A DNA stretch of 11,114 nt from Thalassiosira profunda (GCA_036939355.1 JALLAP010000663.1:1-11114), one strand, 5' to 3'. Numbered from the stretch's first letter, positions 1 to 7,503 are shown. The notes: generated by a model from the letters alone, not told the origin. Made by a program: numbers and translations.

Positions 1-324
1 TGGGACCGGTGGTGTGACGGCCAGACGTCACCGGCCGCGGCGACGTACAGACCGTGAGACCGCAATTGACTCGCGACCGGAATTATTTTAGCGGCTAGTC
101 TTGATGGAGGGCAAGAAAGGCACTCGCGGATTCATCTCGCACTGGCGAGCTTGGAGAATCGTTTACATCTGATAGACGCTTGGAAGAGATTAGATCTCTT
201 ACCAAAAGTCTTCGACCAGTAAATAGAGAGCCATTTTATGAGAGAGTTGCATTTTACTATCTATGCACCTCTGCCTCCACCTCCCTTCACTTCGCTCTCA
301 TGACACTTCACTCCAGTGGAACGA
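1..324. other. Intergenic region downstream of the first coiled-coil gene
   Basis: No coding region can be supported here. All frames are broken by stops, and the longest ATG-started frames are about 20 codons. The stretch becomes AT-richer from about position 80, in contrast to the GC-rich gene that follows. A small palindrome (AGAGAT-tag-ATCTCT near 186-200) and two ACGTCA-like sites are visible but could be chance. The region probably holds the 3' untranslated region of the minus-strand gene ending at 325 and the flank of an unseen neighbour. Confidence 0.6.
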
Positions 325-3102
325 TCAAAGGAATCGAAATCCGGGAGAATCGTCCCTGAAATTCATCACGGCCAGCGACATGGCTTTGGCCGACTCGCTC
401 CCAGCAGATGATCGACTCCCAACAGAGGACCGGCTGCCAACAGAGGATCGGCTCCCCACAGAGGACGACCGCTTTTTGCGACGGCCGCTCCAAGATGCAA
501 GGCTGCCTTCAGCCGTGCTCTGACCTGCAGACGTCTGACTGGATGCGAGCGACGACGAGCTGGAAGACCTGCGGATCTTACTGCCGGACTTTTTCTTTGC
601 CTTCTTGCTATGAACGCTTGAGGAGAAGATATCGAGCTTCGGGCGGCTGGCAGAAGTTCGGTCAGATCTCACGCTTGAGCTTTTCCTGCTCCCGTCTCCG
701 GAGGCCCGCGACGCAGTCGACGAATTGGATCTGCTGCCCGAAGACTTTTTGCTGAGCTGTTTCGTCTTCCGGCTGTGCGCACCGGAAGAGAGCAGATCCA
801 GCTTCTTGGGGCGGTCGGCCGTCTCGTCGAACCTCACGCTGCCCAGGCTCGTCCGGCTCTGTCGCGACGACTTTGACGAGAGTGAGCTACTGCTCCCATG
901 TCTCTTGCTGCTGGACGCACCCTTCTCCTTTTTGCTGCGGGCTCCGGAGGAGAAGATGTCCAACTTGGGCCGCTTGCTAGCGCTTTGGTCGACCGTCGCG
1001 CTCGAGCTAGTCCTCACAGAGTCAGAACTCTTGGAGCGTTTTTGTTTGTGCTCACGGGCTCCATCGGCTCCAGTCCTCTCCCGCTGCTCGCGCGTACCAT
1101 CGGATTTGGTGGGTCTGCTGGACGACGATTTCGCACGCTCGCTGTGAGATTTGGACGCACGAGTAGCCGAATCGGCCGCCTCGAGCGAGGATAGCTTCTT
1201 TTTCCGCTCAGACTCTTTCCTGGCACGCCTCTCTTCCCTTCGAGCCTGGCGTTGGCGCTCTTCCTCGCTCATGGAATCCTCAGATGTGTGTAGCACTCGC
1301 CTCTGGTCCACTGCGGACTCTTTCCCCGCTCGTTCCTTCTCCCGGCCACGCTTGGCGTCAGACTTGGAAAGACTGACGCGCTTCCGCTCGGCGGCCTCGT
1401 TCTCCTCGAGGCGCCTCGCCTCCTCCTCCTCGGCCTTCCGCTTGGCCCTCCGGGCTTTCCGTCGCTCTTCCTCTTTCTTCCGCTTGGCCGCAAACACCGC
1501 AGCAGATGCCAGAGAGGCCTCTTCCTCGTGATCGGATTCGTCCTCAGCGGCACGGGCCATCTCCTCGCGATGGAGGCGTGCCTGCTCCAAGCGGGCACTC
1601 TCCTCCTCCTTGCGGCGCCGGGCAATTCGAGCCTCGTCGTTCTTCCGCTTCTCCTCTTCCGCCAAACGCTGGTCTTCTTTGTCCTTTTTTAGACGGGCCT
1701 TTTCCGCCGCGGCCTCCGACAGCTGTCCCTGCAACCTCCCCTTGAGCGATTCGATCTCCCCGTTCAGACGCGCCACCGTTGCGTTGTGTTTGTTTTCCAT
1801 CTCCTCCTTGGCCGCGACGGCCGATTCCACATCGGCCAATCGCGCGTCCCTCTCTCGCTCGGCCGCCTCGGCCCGGGCCTCTGCGTACTCCAGCTTCTCC
1901 GCGAGATTGTCGCACTCGGATTCCAGCGATTTCGCCGCGGCCTCGCTTTTAGACGTCATTTCCTGCAGCTTGGCGGCCAGGGCGTCGCGTTCTGTCCTCA
2001 GCCCTTCCACCTCGGACTGCAGCGCCTCCACCTCCTCAGTGTCATTGGATGCCACCGTTCCATCAAGTTGGCCCGCGATGGCATCCACCCTCCGCTCGAG
2101 CTGGCTTCGCTCGGCCCTTTCTGCGGTCAGTCTCGATTCCAGGTCTACCACCTTGCGCGCCAAAGTCTCGTTATACGCCGTTACCTCGTTCTCATTCAGT
2201 GCGATCCGTTTCTGGTCGGTGGCGAGGGCACTGCACTTCGATTCCAGGGCAGAGATTTGGTCCGTCAGCTGTGTCAACTTTGACCTGTTCGCCTCCCCCA
2301 GCTCTCCCCTTGCCTCTCCGAGCGGCTCGCCCGGTGGATTTCCCAACCTTGCTTCGAGATCATCCACCCTCCGTGCCAGCTCGCTGTTGTTGGATGCCGC
2401 AACCCCCCGCTGCACGAGCTGGCCGTCGAGGGCGTCGCACTTTTCTTCCAGGGCGGACACCCGGTCCGCCAGCATTCCCCCCCACTCCCCAAATTCAACG
2501 GCATCGTTCGACTTCTCTTCGGCCAACGCCAATGCCGTTTCCCCCCTCCCTCCCCCTTTTTTGGCATTCTCCCCCGATTCCGCCCCGCCCTCCTCTGCAC
2601 GCTCCTCCTCGAAGTCGTCCGCCCCCCGTCGCTCCTTGAGCACCACGACCCCCACCCCGGCCTCGTAATAGCACTCCAATCCGCACGCCCCGCACTCCCG
2701 CGCGTCGTACGAACACTCGGCGCGGCACCGCGGACAGTCGAATCCGTACCCCTGCCGGCAATGCCCCTTCTGGGGGGAGCTATCAAAAGTTTGTTGGTCG
2801 AAGCGAGTGATGGCTTTGGGCCTTCGCTTGGGGCGCTGGTTGGCATTGCCGGCGTTCTCTATTGGCGATTGGTGGGCGGGCTGGGCCGGGGACGGGACGG
2901 GCGGGGCGTCGAACGCGAAGAGCTGCTCGGAGGGCTGCCCGCGTTGGCGCTTCCGGCCCTGCTTTTTTGATGTCGACACCACCGCGGTGCCCTGGCCGAG
3001 GTGACTCCCGGCCGCGTCCATTGAATCGCCATCATCGCCCACCCGCTTCTCTCCACCGCCGCCCTTCCTCCGGGAGGCCCGCCGCTCCTGGGACAGCGCC
3101 AT
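325..3102 (-). CDS. Zinc-ribbon, coiled-coil and Ser/Arg-rich protein (ZCC-A), hypothetical
   Basis: A 925-residue protein of unknown function. Residues 1-113 are basic and low in complexity. Cysteines at 115, 123, 126, 130, 137, 140 and 144 include CPRC and CGAC separated by ten residues, the C-x2-C-x10-C-x2-C spacing of small zinc ribbons. An acidic and Gly-rich linker leads to a heptad-patterned coiled coil at about 205-590, whose later half is dense in Glu, Lys and Arg. The tail, about 590-925, is rich in Ser, Arg and Lys, with three copies of an RPKLDIFSS-like motif and a hexapeptide tandem repeat. No signal peptide or membrane segment is seen. The frame is open upstream to an ATG at 3231, but I chose the ATG at 3102: it has A at -3 and G at +4, and a TATA box at 3195-3202 lies between the two ATGs. 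The zinc ribbon and part of the coiled coil match the gene at 8073-11114. A nuclear scaffold or RNA/chromatin-associated role is inference from composition. Confidence 0.85.
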   Translation of the reverse strand: MALSQERRASRRKGGGGEKRVGDDGDSMDAAGSHLGQGTAVVSTSKKQGRKRQRGQPSEQLFAFDAPPVPSPAQPAHQSPIENAGNANQRPKRRPKAITRFDQQTFDSSPQKGHCRQGYGFDCPRCRAECSYDARECGACGLECYYEAGVGVVVLKERRGADDFEEERAEEGGAESGENAKKGGGRGETALALAEEKSNDAVEFGEWGGMLADRVSALEEKCDALDGQLVQRGVAASNNSELARRVDDLEARLGNPPGEPLGEARGELGEANRSKLTQLTDQISALESKCSALATDQKRIALNENEVTAYNETLARKVVDLESRLTAERAERSQLERRVDAIAGQLDGTVASNDTEEVEALQSEVEGLRTERDALAAKLQEMTSKSEAAAKSLESECDNLAEKLEYAEARAEAAERERDARLADVESAVAAKEEMENKHNATVARLNGEIESLKGRLQGQLSEAAAEKARLKKDKEDQRLAEEEKRKNDEARIARRRKEEESARLEQARLHREEMARAAEDESDHEEEASLASAAVFAAKRKKEEERRKARRAKRKAEEEEARRLEENEAAERKRVSLSKSDAKRGREKERAGKESAVDQRRVLHTSEDSMSEEERQRQARREERRARKESERKKKLSSLEAADSATRASKSHSERAKSSSSRPTKSDGTREQRERTGADGAREHKQKRSKSSDSVRTSSSATVDQSASKRPKLDIFSSGARSKKEKGASSSKRHGSSSSLSSKSSRQSRTSLGSVRFDETADRPKKLDLLSSGAHSRKTKQLSKKSSGSRSNSSTASRASGDGSRKSSSVRSDRTSASRPKLDIFSSSVHSKKAKKKSGSKIRRSSSSSSLASSQTSAGQSTAEGSLASWSGRRKKRSSSVGSRSSVGSRSSVGSRSSAGSESAKAMSLAVMNFRDDSPGFRFL
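392..463 (-). repeat. 18-bp tandem repeat coding for SVGSRS
   Basis: Four consecutive 18-bp units (392-409, 410-427, 428-445, 446-463) lie in frame near the 3' end of the coding region. Read on the minus strand they give three SVGSRS hexapeptides and a diverged SAGSES. Because the unit is a multiple of three, copy-number change would keep the frame. The SR-type peptides extend the Ser/Arg-rich tail of the protein. Confidence 0.85.
577..972 (-). repeat. Three spaced RPKLDIFSS-type peptide repeats within ZCC-A
   Basis: The tail of the protein contains three related motifs beginning at residues 711, 764 and 820: RPKLDIFSSGARSKK, RPKKLDLLSSGAHSRK and RPKLDIFSSSVHSKK. They are separated by 53 and 56 residues of Ser/Lys/Arg-rich filler. 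The hydrophobic LDIF/LDLL core stands out from disordered surroundings, the usual look of a short linear binding motif. The paralogue at 8073-11114 does not carry these units. Confidence 0.8.
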
Positions 3103-3194
3103 GGTCTGCTGCCGCGTTGAGCGTTGCTGTTGACAAAGGTAATGTCGCAAGCGTTGGGCTGCCGGAGGCTGAGAGCAAAGTCGTCGGACTAATG

Positions 3195-3202
3195 CTTTTA
3201 TA
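3195..3202 (-). promoter_or_regulatory. TATA box for ZCC-A
   Basis: The minus strand reads TATAAAAG, a full match to the eukaryotic TATA consensus, 93 bp before the ATG at 3102. A transcription start about 25-30 bp downstream would give a 5' untranslated region of about 65 nt. That leaves the ATG at 3231 outside the transcript, which decides the start choice. Confidence 0.6.
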
Positions 3203-3406
3203 CCACAGGCCGCTGACGACCGACGCAACAAGAGCCCACCCTACCCGCTAACAGCAGGCGGCCGCGACCCCTGGCGCTGACAACGGATGCCCGCCGGCCC
3301 AATGCGGCCTCCGTAACTCTTCAGCACCACGCAGCCCTGCCTTCTTCCCCTATTCCCCTCTTCTCTTCTCTGCTTGTTGAGAGGTCGACGTCAGATCTTT
3401 GGTGAA

Positions 3407-3432
3407 TTCCTACGTAGAATATTACATAGGAA
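3407..3432. promoter_or_regulatory. Imperfect palindrome with a TACGTA core
   Basis: A 26-bp imperfect inverted repeat (TTCCTACGTA paired with TACATAGGAA, 10 of 13 positions matching) lies about 130 bp upstream of the reductase start. The ACGT core resembles sites bound by dimeric bZIP factors. Its role is a guess from position and symmetry. Confidence 0.3.
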
Positions 3433-3563
3433 TCAGTACTCGCGAGCGTCAAAAACTTAGCTCGCAGGCAGACGGCGAGTGAGCCGCCCCACATCACCCC
3501 AGAGGACGGCGCAAGCAAGGGTGACAGGGAGGTTGAGGCTGCATACTCCCGCGCATCATTGCC

Positions 3564-4835
3564 ATGGCCGCCGCCAACTACGGCAGCTGTCAGGACGAGG
3601 ACGACGAGCGCCCCACCATCCAGCCCCGGCCGCCCATCAGCCTCTCCGAGATCGAGGGCGAGCAGCCTCACAGAATTGCCGTCGCTTCCGGTCTGCTTTG
3701 CCTTTTTGTCGCGGCTTTGGTATTCTTCGCATCGTTGCATCACTCGCCGCTGCCGCTGGGCATTGGGCAGGTGCTAAATATGCAAGCGGCGATGGAATCT
3801 CGGCAAACAATTGTGCCCGATCCCAACGCCTACCCGAGGCGAACATTCATCACCAAGGGCGGGCGCAACGTCACCCTCCCGGTGCTCGGCTTCCCATCGG
3901 TGGCGCTGGCGCAGTATCCCAGCCTAAAAGACCAACCTAAAGCCAACGAGGCGGTGCGGCATGCCGTGGAGGACTTGCACTTATCGTACTTCGATGTGGC
4001 GCCCGAGTACGGAGATGGGGTGGCGCAATCGCGGCTCGGGCCGGCGCTCAAGCCCTACCGGCAGCACGTTTTCCTCGCAGCCAAGACGATGTACCGGGAT
4101 GCGGCGGGCGCGCAGGCGGATTTGGACAATACGTTGCGGGCTCTCGAGACAGATCATCTAGATCTCTATCAATTCCATTCCATCAGCACGGAGAGAGACG
4201 TGGAACAAATACTCGGCGAGGGCGGGGCGATGGAAACGTTCCAGCAAGCCAAGCGCGAAGGAAAGATCCGCGCCATCGGCTTCTCGGCCCATTCCGAGAC
4301 GATGGGCGTGCGCCTGATCGAGAGCGGACTGGTCGACACGTGCATGTTCCCCATCAACTTCGCCGCCTACCATTACGGAGGCGTCGGGCAGAAGGTTTTG
4401 GATGCGGCCATCGCAAACAATGTCGGGGTGATCGCGCTGAAGGCGGGAGCGCGCGGGAGGCTCACGCAGCAAAACGGCGAGGCGGTGGAGGTGCCCGACG
4501 CGTTCCAGCACATTCCCGAATGGAAGCGGCAGGAGATGATCCAGTATCCCGTTGTCACGAGTCCTAGACATCACACCTGGTACGAGCCGGAGGACGAACC
4601 CGAAGAGCTGAACCGGTTGATTTTGTGGTCGCTGAACCAACCCGGTGTAACTGCGGTGCTGCCGCCTGGATCGCTGGGACTGTTGGACGGAATTGCGGAC
4701 ATGCTGCGGGGGAAGAGCGAAGTGCCACCGATCGAAGAGGAGGACGTCCAACACTTGTGGGACAGATACAGGCGTATGGAGATTGTGCCAATCTTTCACA
4801 ACAAAACAGAGCAAGGCACCAAAGTATCGACGTGA
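3564..4835 (+). CDS. Membrane-anchored aldo/keto reductase
   Basis: A 423-residue NAD(P)H-dependent oxidoreductase of the aldo/keto reductase TIM-barrel superfamily, which reduces carbonyls to alcohols or runs the reverse. The substrate cannot be told. The catalytic tetrad is complete: Asp144 and Tyr149 (YFDVAPEYGDG), Lys174 (LAAKTMYRD) and His205 (LYQFHSI). Later strand motifs such as KREGKIRAIGFSAHSE and NNVGVIALKAGARGR fit the family, and the layout is closest to the predicted-oxidoreductase branch (COG1453-like) from memory. The barrel starts near residue 94, so there is an N-terminal extension of about 93 residues, unusual for this family. It has an acidic first 36 residues, then one hydrophobic segment at about 38-58 (IAVASGLLCLFVAALVFFAS), suggesting a type II single-pass anchor. 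Sequons NVT (102-104) and NKT near the C-terminus would be usable if the barrel is lumenal. The start ATG sits in gccATGG, a strong Kozak context. The gene is uninterrupted and converges on the LRR gene across 68 bp. Confidence 0.93.
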   Translation: MAAANYGSCQDEDDERPTIQPRPPISLSEIEGEQPHRIAVASGLLCLFVAALVFFASLHHSPLPLGIGQVLNMQAAMESRQTIVPDPNAYPRRTFITKGGRNVTLPVLGFPSVALAQYPSLKDQPKANEAVRHAVEDLHLSYFDVAPEYGDGVAQSRLGPALKPYRQHVFLAAKTMYRDAAGAQADLDNTLRALETDHLDLYQFHSISTERDVEQILGEGGAMETFQQAKREGKIRAIGFSAHSETMGVRLIESGLVDTCMFPINFAAYHYGGVGQKVLDAAIANNVGVIALKAGARGRLTQQNGEAVEVPDAFQHIPEWKRQEMIQYPVVTSPRHHTWYEPEDEPEELNRLILWSLNQPGVTAVLPPGSLGLLDGIADMLRGKSEVPPIEEEDVQHLWDRYRRMEIVPIFHNKTEQGTKVST

Positions 4836-4903
4836 TCCCCAACTGCATATGTTGTATTATAGCTTGTCGTTGTTGTAACGAAAGAACACCGGACACATTA
4901 AGC

Positions 4904-6760
4904 TTATGACTCGAGCTTTCGTCTCTTGGGGCTCTGCTCGGTCTCAATCACAGGCCCTTCGCCCAGCACTAAGGGCAAAACTTGATATAGCAACGACAAC
5001 CCACTGCCTTCTCTTGATTCGTTACCGTTGAGTGCATCTCTGCCCATCCAAGCGATGGCATCGGGTAGGACCTTTTCCATATCAAGAAAGGTACGCATGA
5101 TGACATCACTGCTGCCAAAGTGATACCGCAAGATCTTGAAGCGCGCCGCCTCCTTTCGCCCGTGTTCTCTATTCAGTATCAGAAGCTCTCGGATGTGTTT
5201 GGGCAGCAGGAATTCAATATTCTCCTCACACAAGCTTTGGAGCGTGTGGTTGGAGTTGTATGCATTCATCGCGGACGAGCTATTGCAAAGCAATCGAGAA
5301 ATCGCCGCCAAGCCTCTATCGGTAATGGTGCCAAACAGATCGTTCATTACCAGGCTGGTCAGGGTCTTGTTGGTGCCCAGGGAGTTGGCGATGGATACCA
5401 TAGTGTCGTCGTTGATCGCGTTGCCCGTCAAGTCGACTTTCTCTAATCTCGACCACGAGCTTTGAAAGACAGCGGGTAAGCAGGCCTCCCATATTGCTGC
5501 CGACACTTCGCGGCAATTCCTGAGGTCCAGTTCCCGAAGGCAGGAGTTGTTCACTAGCGCACCAGTGACATGGCCAACTGCCGCATCGTTCAGCGATGAG
5601 TGAAGGACAAGCTTCTCTGTTGATGAGTGGCACAGCGCTGCGGAAAAGGAGTGCCAACCGTCGAAGGAAATCTCGGAGAGACACAGACTCTTCACTGAAA
5701 GAGCAAGGCTGGCGTCCTTCGCAAACCGATTTCCGCTCAGAACGAGCTCGTCCACTGCACAGCTCGGCCTTCGTATCGCGTTGAACAGAGTCTCCCATGC
5801 CGCATGTGAGCACGGACAGGTGTGAGAGATGTCCAAGCTCTTGAGAGTGTTGTTTTGTGACAAGATGACGCTTGCCAGATTCAAGACGCGGTCACCAATA
5901 ACGTTGGATCGCAACGATAGCTTCTCTAGCCGACAATCCGGGCTTCGCAGTGCAGAGAGAACGGTCGCCCATCCATTGACGGAGACACCCCTGTTACAGC
6001 TCAGGTCCAGTTCTCGCAGCGCACTACTCCACGAGAAGCTCCTTGCCAAGCTGACGAACGAGCCCTCATCCTCAAATCTATTCCCCTGCAGACCCAGTGT
6101 AACCAATTTGGACCCTGGGCGGAGCAAGGCTCGAAGTGCGGTGCAACCGTGCGGTCCAAATCGATGTCCATGGAGGACGAGCGTGCGGAGGCGGCCCCGA
6201 TGAGAGGACGACAGCGCGTGGACGAGCTCTCCCAAGGCTTGGTCAGTTCTGCCGCTGAGCACATCGTCACATAACTCAAAGTGTGTCAGTGAACCCTCGG
6301 ACAGCATGGATGTGAGTGCCCGCAGTCCTTCCGAGCCTAAGGCACATTGATGAATCTTCAGGCACTCAAGCATGTGCCTGCTGAACAATGGTCGCAGAGC
6401 ACACAACATAGTTTTCGCACCGGCGAGGCCGTCGACGGAATGGAAGCTCAGCTTGCGCAGGGATCTGTTCGCGCCGATCCCGCGAAAGACGGGCGCAAAG
6501 TCGCCCTCGACCATCTCGACCTCGAGGTCGCAGACGAGCAGCTCCTTGAGGCGCACATCTTGTGCGAGATGCTCGCCGAGCATGCCCCAGTTGCGGCCTG
6601 GAGGCATGTAGCCGTCGAACCCTAGCTCCAGCGACTCGCCGATCTCGCAGGTGGCCGCGTAGGCGCCGTCAGGTGCATCGTACGATGCCCGAAGGTCAGA
6701 GTTGCCGCCCTCTCCTGCAGATGAACCTCCGCGCCTGCAATAATTGTCAATCGCCTCCAT
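4904..6760 (-). CDS. Ribonuclease-inhibitor-type leucine-rich-repeat protein with C-terminal NLS-like motif
   Basis: A 618-residue protein with LRRs of about 27-30 residues spread over roughly residues 100-475. Examples are LVTLGLQGNRFEDEG, LRELDLSCNRG, LEKLSLRSNVIGD, LKSLDISHT and LEKVDLTGNAINDD. This is the RI-like class found in NLRC3- and RNI-like proteins, which form curved surfaces for protein binding. There is no NACHT, F-box, kinase, signal peptide or membrane segment. The tail (about 500-600) contains FLLPKHIRELLILN, ARFKILRYHF and VLPDAIAWMGRD, a helical module that I associate with diatom LRR proteins. The last residues, SPKRRKLES, form a classical monopartite nuclear-localisation-like motif preceded by a proline-directed Ser. 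The start ATG has A at -3 and G at +4. The ligand and process are unknown. The gene is tail-to-tail with the reductase, so their 3' untranslated regions probably overlap. Confidence 0.9.
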   Translation of the reverse strand: MEAIDNYCRRGGSSAGEGGNSDLRASYDAPDGAYAATCEIGESLELGFDGYMPPGRNWGMLGEHLAQDVRLKELLVCDLEVEMVEGDFAPVFRGIGANRSLRKLSFHSVDGLAGAKTMLCALRPLFSRHMLECLKIHQCALGSEGLRALTSMLSEGSLTHFELCDDVLSGRTDQALGELVHALSSSHRGRLRTLVLHGHRFGPHGCTALRALLRPGSKLVTLGLQGNRFEDEGSFVSLARSFSWSSALRELDLSCNRGVSVNGWATVLSALRSPDCRLEKLSLRSNVIGDRVLNLASVILSQNNTLKSLDISHTCPCSHAAWETLFNAIRRPSCAVDELVLSGNRFAKDASLALSVKSLCLSEISFDGWHSFSAALCHSSTEKLVLHSSLNDAAVGHVTGALVNNSCLRELDLRNCREVSAAIWEACLPAVFQSSWSRLEKVDLTGNAINDDTMVSIANSLGTNKTLTSLVMNDLFGTITDRGLAAISRLLCNSSSAMNAYNSNHTLQSLCEENIEFLLPKHIRELLILNREHGRKEAARFKILRYHFGSSDVIMRTFLDMEKVLPDAIAWMGRDALNGNESREGSGLSLLYQVLPLVLGEGPVIETEQSPKRRKLES

Positions 6761-6782
6761 CTTTGCAATATGCTCGCCCCAA

Positions 6783-6794
6783 CTACATCATCAT
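6783..6794 (-). promoter_or_regulatory. Minimal upstream ORF (Met-Met-Met-stop) before the LRR gene
   Basis: The minus strand reads ATGATGATGTAG and ends 22 nt before the LRR start codon at 6760. The first ATG has G at -3. If the transcript includes this stretch, ribosomes would meet a three-codon upstream ORF and have to reinitiate or leaky-scan to the main ATG, a layout that usually lowers translation. Whether it is in the transcript depends on the start site. Confidence 0.35.
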
Positions 6795-6826
6795 GCCCGC
6801 ATTCCCTTGCCTATGCGAAAACCTTG

Positions 6827-6834
6827 ATTTTATC
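6827..6834 (-). promoter_or_regulatory. TATA-like element upstream of the LRR gene
   Basis: The minus strand reads GATAAAAT, a weak TATA-like match 67 bp upstream of the LRR start codon. The distance is of the same order as the 93 bp seen for ZCC-A. Transcription from here would start near 6800 and just include the upstream ORF. Chance occurrence is quite possible. Confidence 0.25.
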
Positions 6835-7120
6835 GCCGTTGCAACCAAGCACTGCAACGCGACGGTGGGGGCTTTCGCCTGCACCTCCAAATCGCGACAG
6901 CGAGCAGCACCGGCGACACTCTCTGAGCGGGCGGCGGGTGTTGTTGTGGTGGTGCGGAGAAATCCCAAGAGACATCCGTTGCGTGATTGGGTGTCCAAGT
7001 ATCTCATTTGATTCTACTACGGAATTAATACATGGTGAAGACACAAGCTCAAAGACGTGTACTTTTGTACTACTAGATCGCGCTTTTGCAGTCAATCACC
7101 CGTGGTGACGCCACTAGTGA

Positions 7121-7503
7121 GGCTGGGAATTTGTTCCCTCGAACTCGAAGTGCGAACTGAGTTAGGGTTAACTTTGTGCCAAATCTTCGCAGAAGACTGC
7201 AACTTCTGACGTGGAGTGCCGGACCGGTATTGCCGTCTCTTAGAAAAATCCGTTGGTGGCAAATTTCACTTTCTCACGTTTTGTATTGAGTTCCTTATTA
7301 CAATTGTACATACGCAATTTGTGGTACACGATTTGTGTAGAACTCAGTTGACCACTTCAGAAAATGTCAGTTCAGACCCCGAACTGCGGCCGCAGTTGGG
7401 GGTCCGAACTGCGGCGAAGTGCAAGTGGTCAACTGAAATGTGGCGGGAACGGATTAACCCTAGCCACTTCGCAGTTCGAGTTCGAGGGAACAAATTCCCA
7501 GCC
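7121..7503. mobile_element. MITE-like element with about 50-bp terminal inverted repeats
   Basis: A 383-bp non-coding element. Its ends (7121-7170 and 7454-7503) are inverted copies: the outermost 29 bp match perfectly, beginning GGCTGGGAATTTG, then similarity continues with a few mismatches and a one-base indel into a shared TAGGGTTAA. Both ends are flanked by TGA (7118-7120 and 7504-7506), a candidate 3-bp target site duplication. Small size, no coding capacity and long TIRs fit a miniature inverted-repeat transposable element. A 3-bp duplication and GG-starting TIRs suggest a PIF/Harbinger relative, but TGA is not the usual TWA target, so the superfamily is uncertain. It sits about 360 bp upstream of the LRR start codon. 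The high identity of the TIRs suggests recent insertion. Confidence 0.75.
7345..7435. repeat. Nested palindrome inside the MITE-like element
   Basis: A 13-bp arm CAGTTGACCACTT (7345-7357) pairs with AAGTGGTCAACTG (7423-7435). Within it lies a near-perfect 44-nt palindrome (7368-7411) centred on GCGGCCGC. The whole 91 nt could fold as a cruciform or, if transcribed, a hairpin. The repeated sub-motif CCGAACTGCGG (7379-7389 and 7404-7414) resembles the inner part of the element's own terminal repeat. Confidence 0.8.

Larger units (their letters stand above)
3103..3563. promoter_or_regulatory. Divergent promoter region between ZCC-A and the aldo/keto reductase
   Basis: This 461-bp stretch separates the starts of two genes transcribed away from each other, so it should hold both promoters. 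The left side carries the TATA box of ZCC-A. On the right side I see no clear TATA box for the reductase. Candidate sites are a CRE-like TGACGTC read on the minus strand (3387-3393) and an imperfect palindrome at 3407-3432. A pyrimidine-rich run spans roughly 3340-3370. No other gene is supported here. The upstream extension of the minus-strand frame (to 3231) is best read as non-coding. Confidence 0.6.

Noticed and set aside
1610..2668. Plus-strand 352-codon open frame opposite ZCC-A
   Set aside because: It is a Ser/Ala-rich antisense shadow of the coiled-coil frame; the zinc-ribbon homology supports the minus strand.
6793..7011. A 72-codon ATG-started plus-strand frame divergent from the LRR gene
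   Set aside because: It has no recognisable domain or paralogue, it overlaps the LRR gene's likely promoter, and it is short enough to arise by chance.
7157..7170. Telomere-like TTAGGGTTA sequence
   Set aside because: It is a single copy within the MITE terminal repeat, mirrored at the other end, so it belongs to the transposon and is not a telomere array.
7471..7487. tRNA/SINE B-box-like AGTTCGAGTTC
   Set aside because: No A box is found at the proper distance and no cloverleaf can be drawn; the string is part of the terminal inverted repeat.
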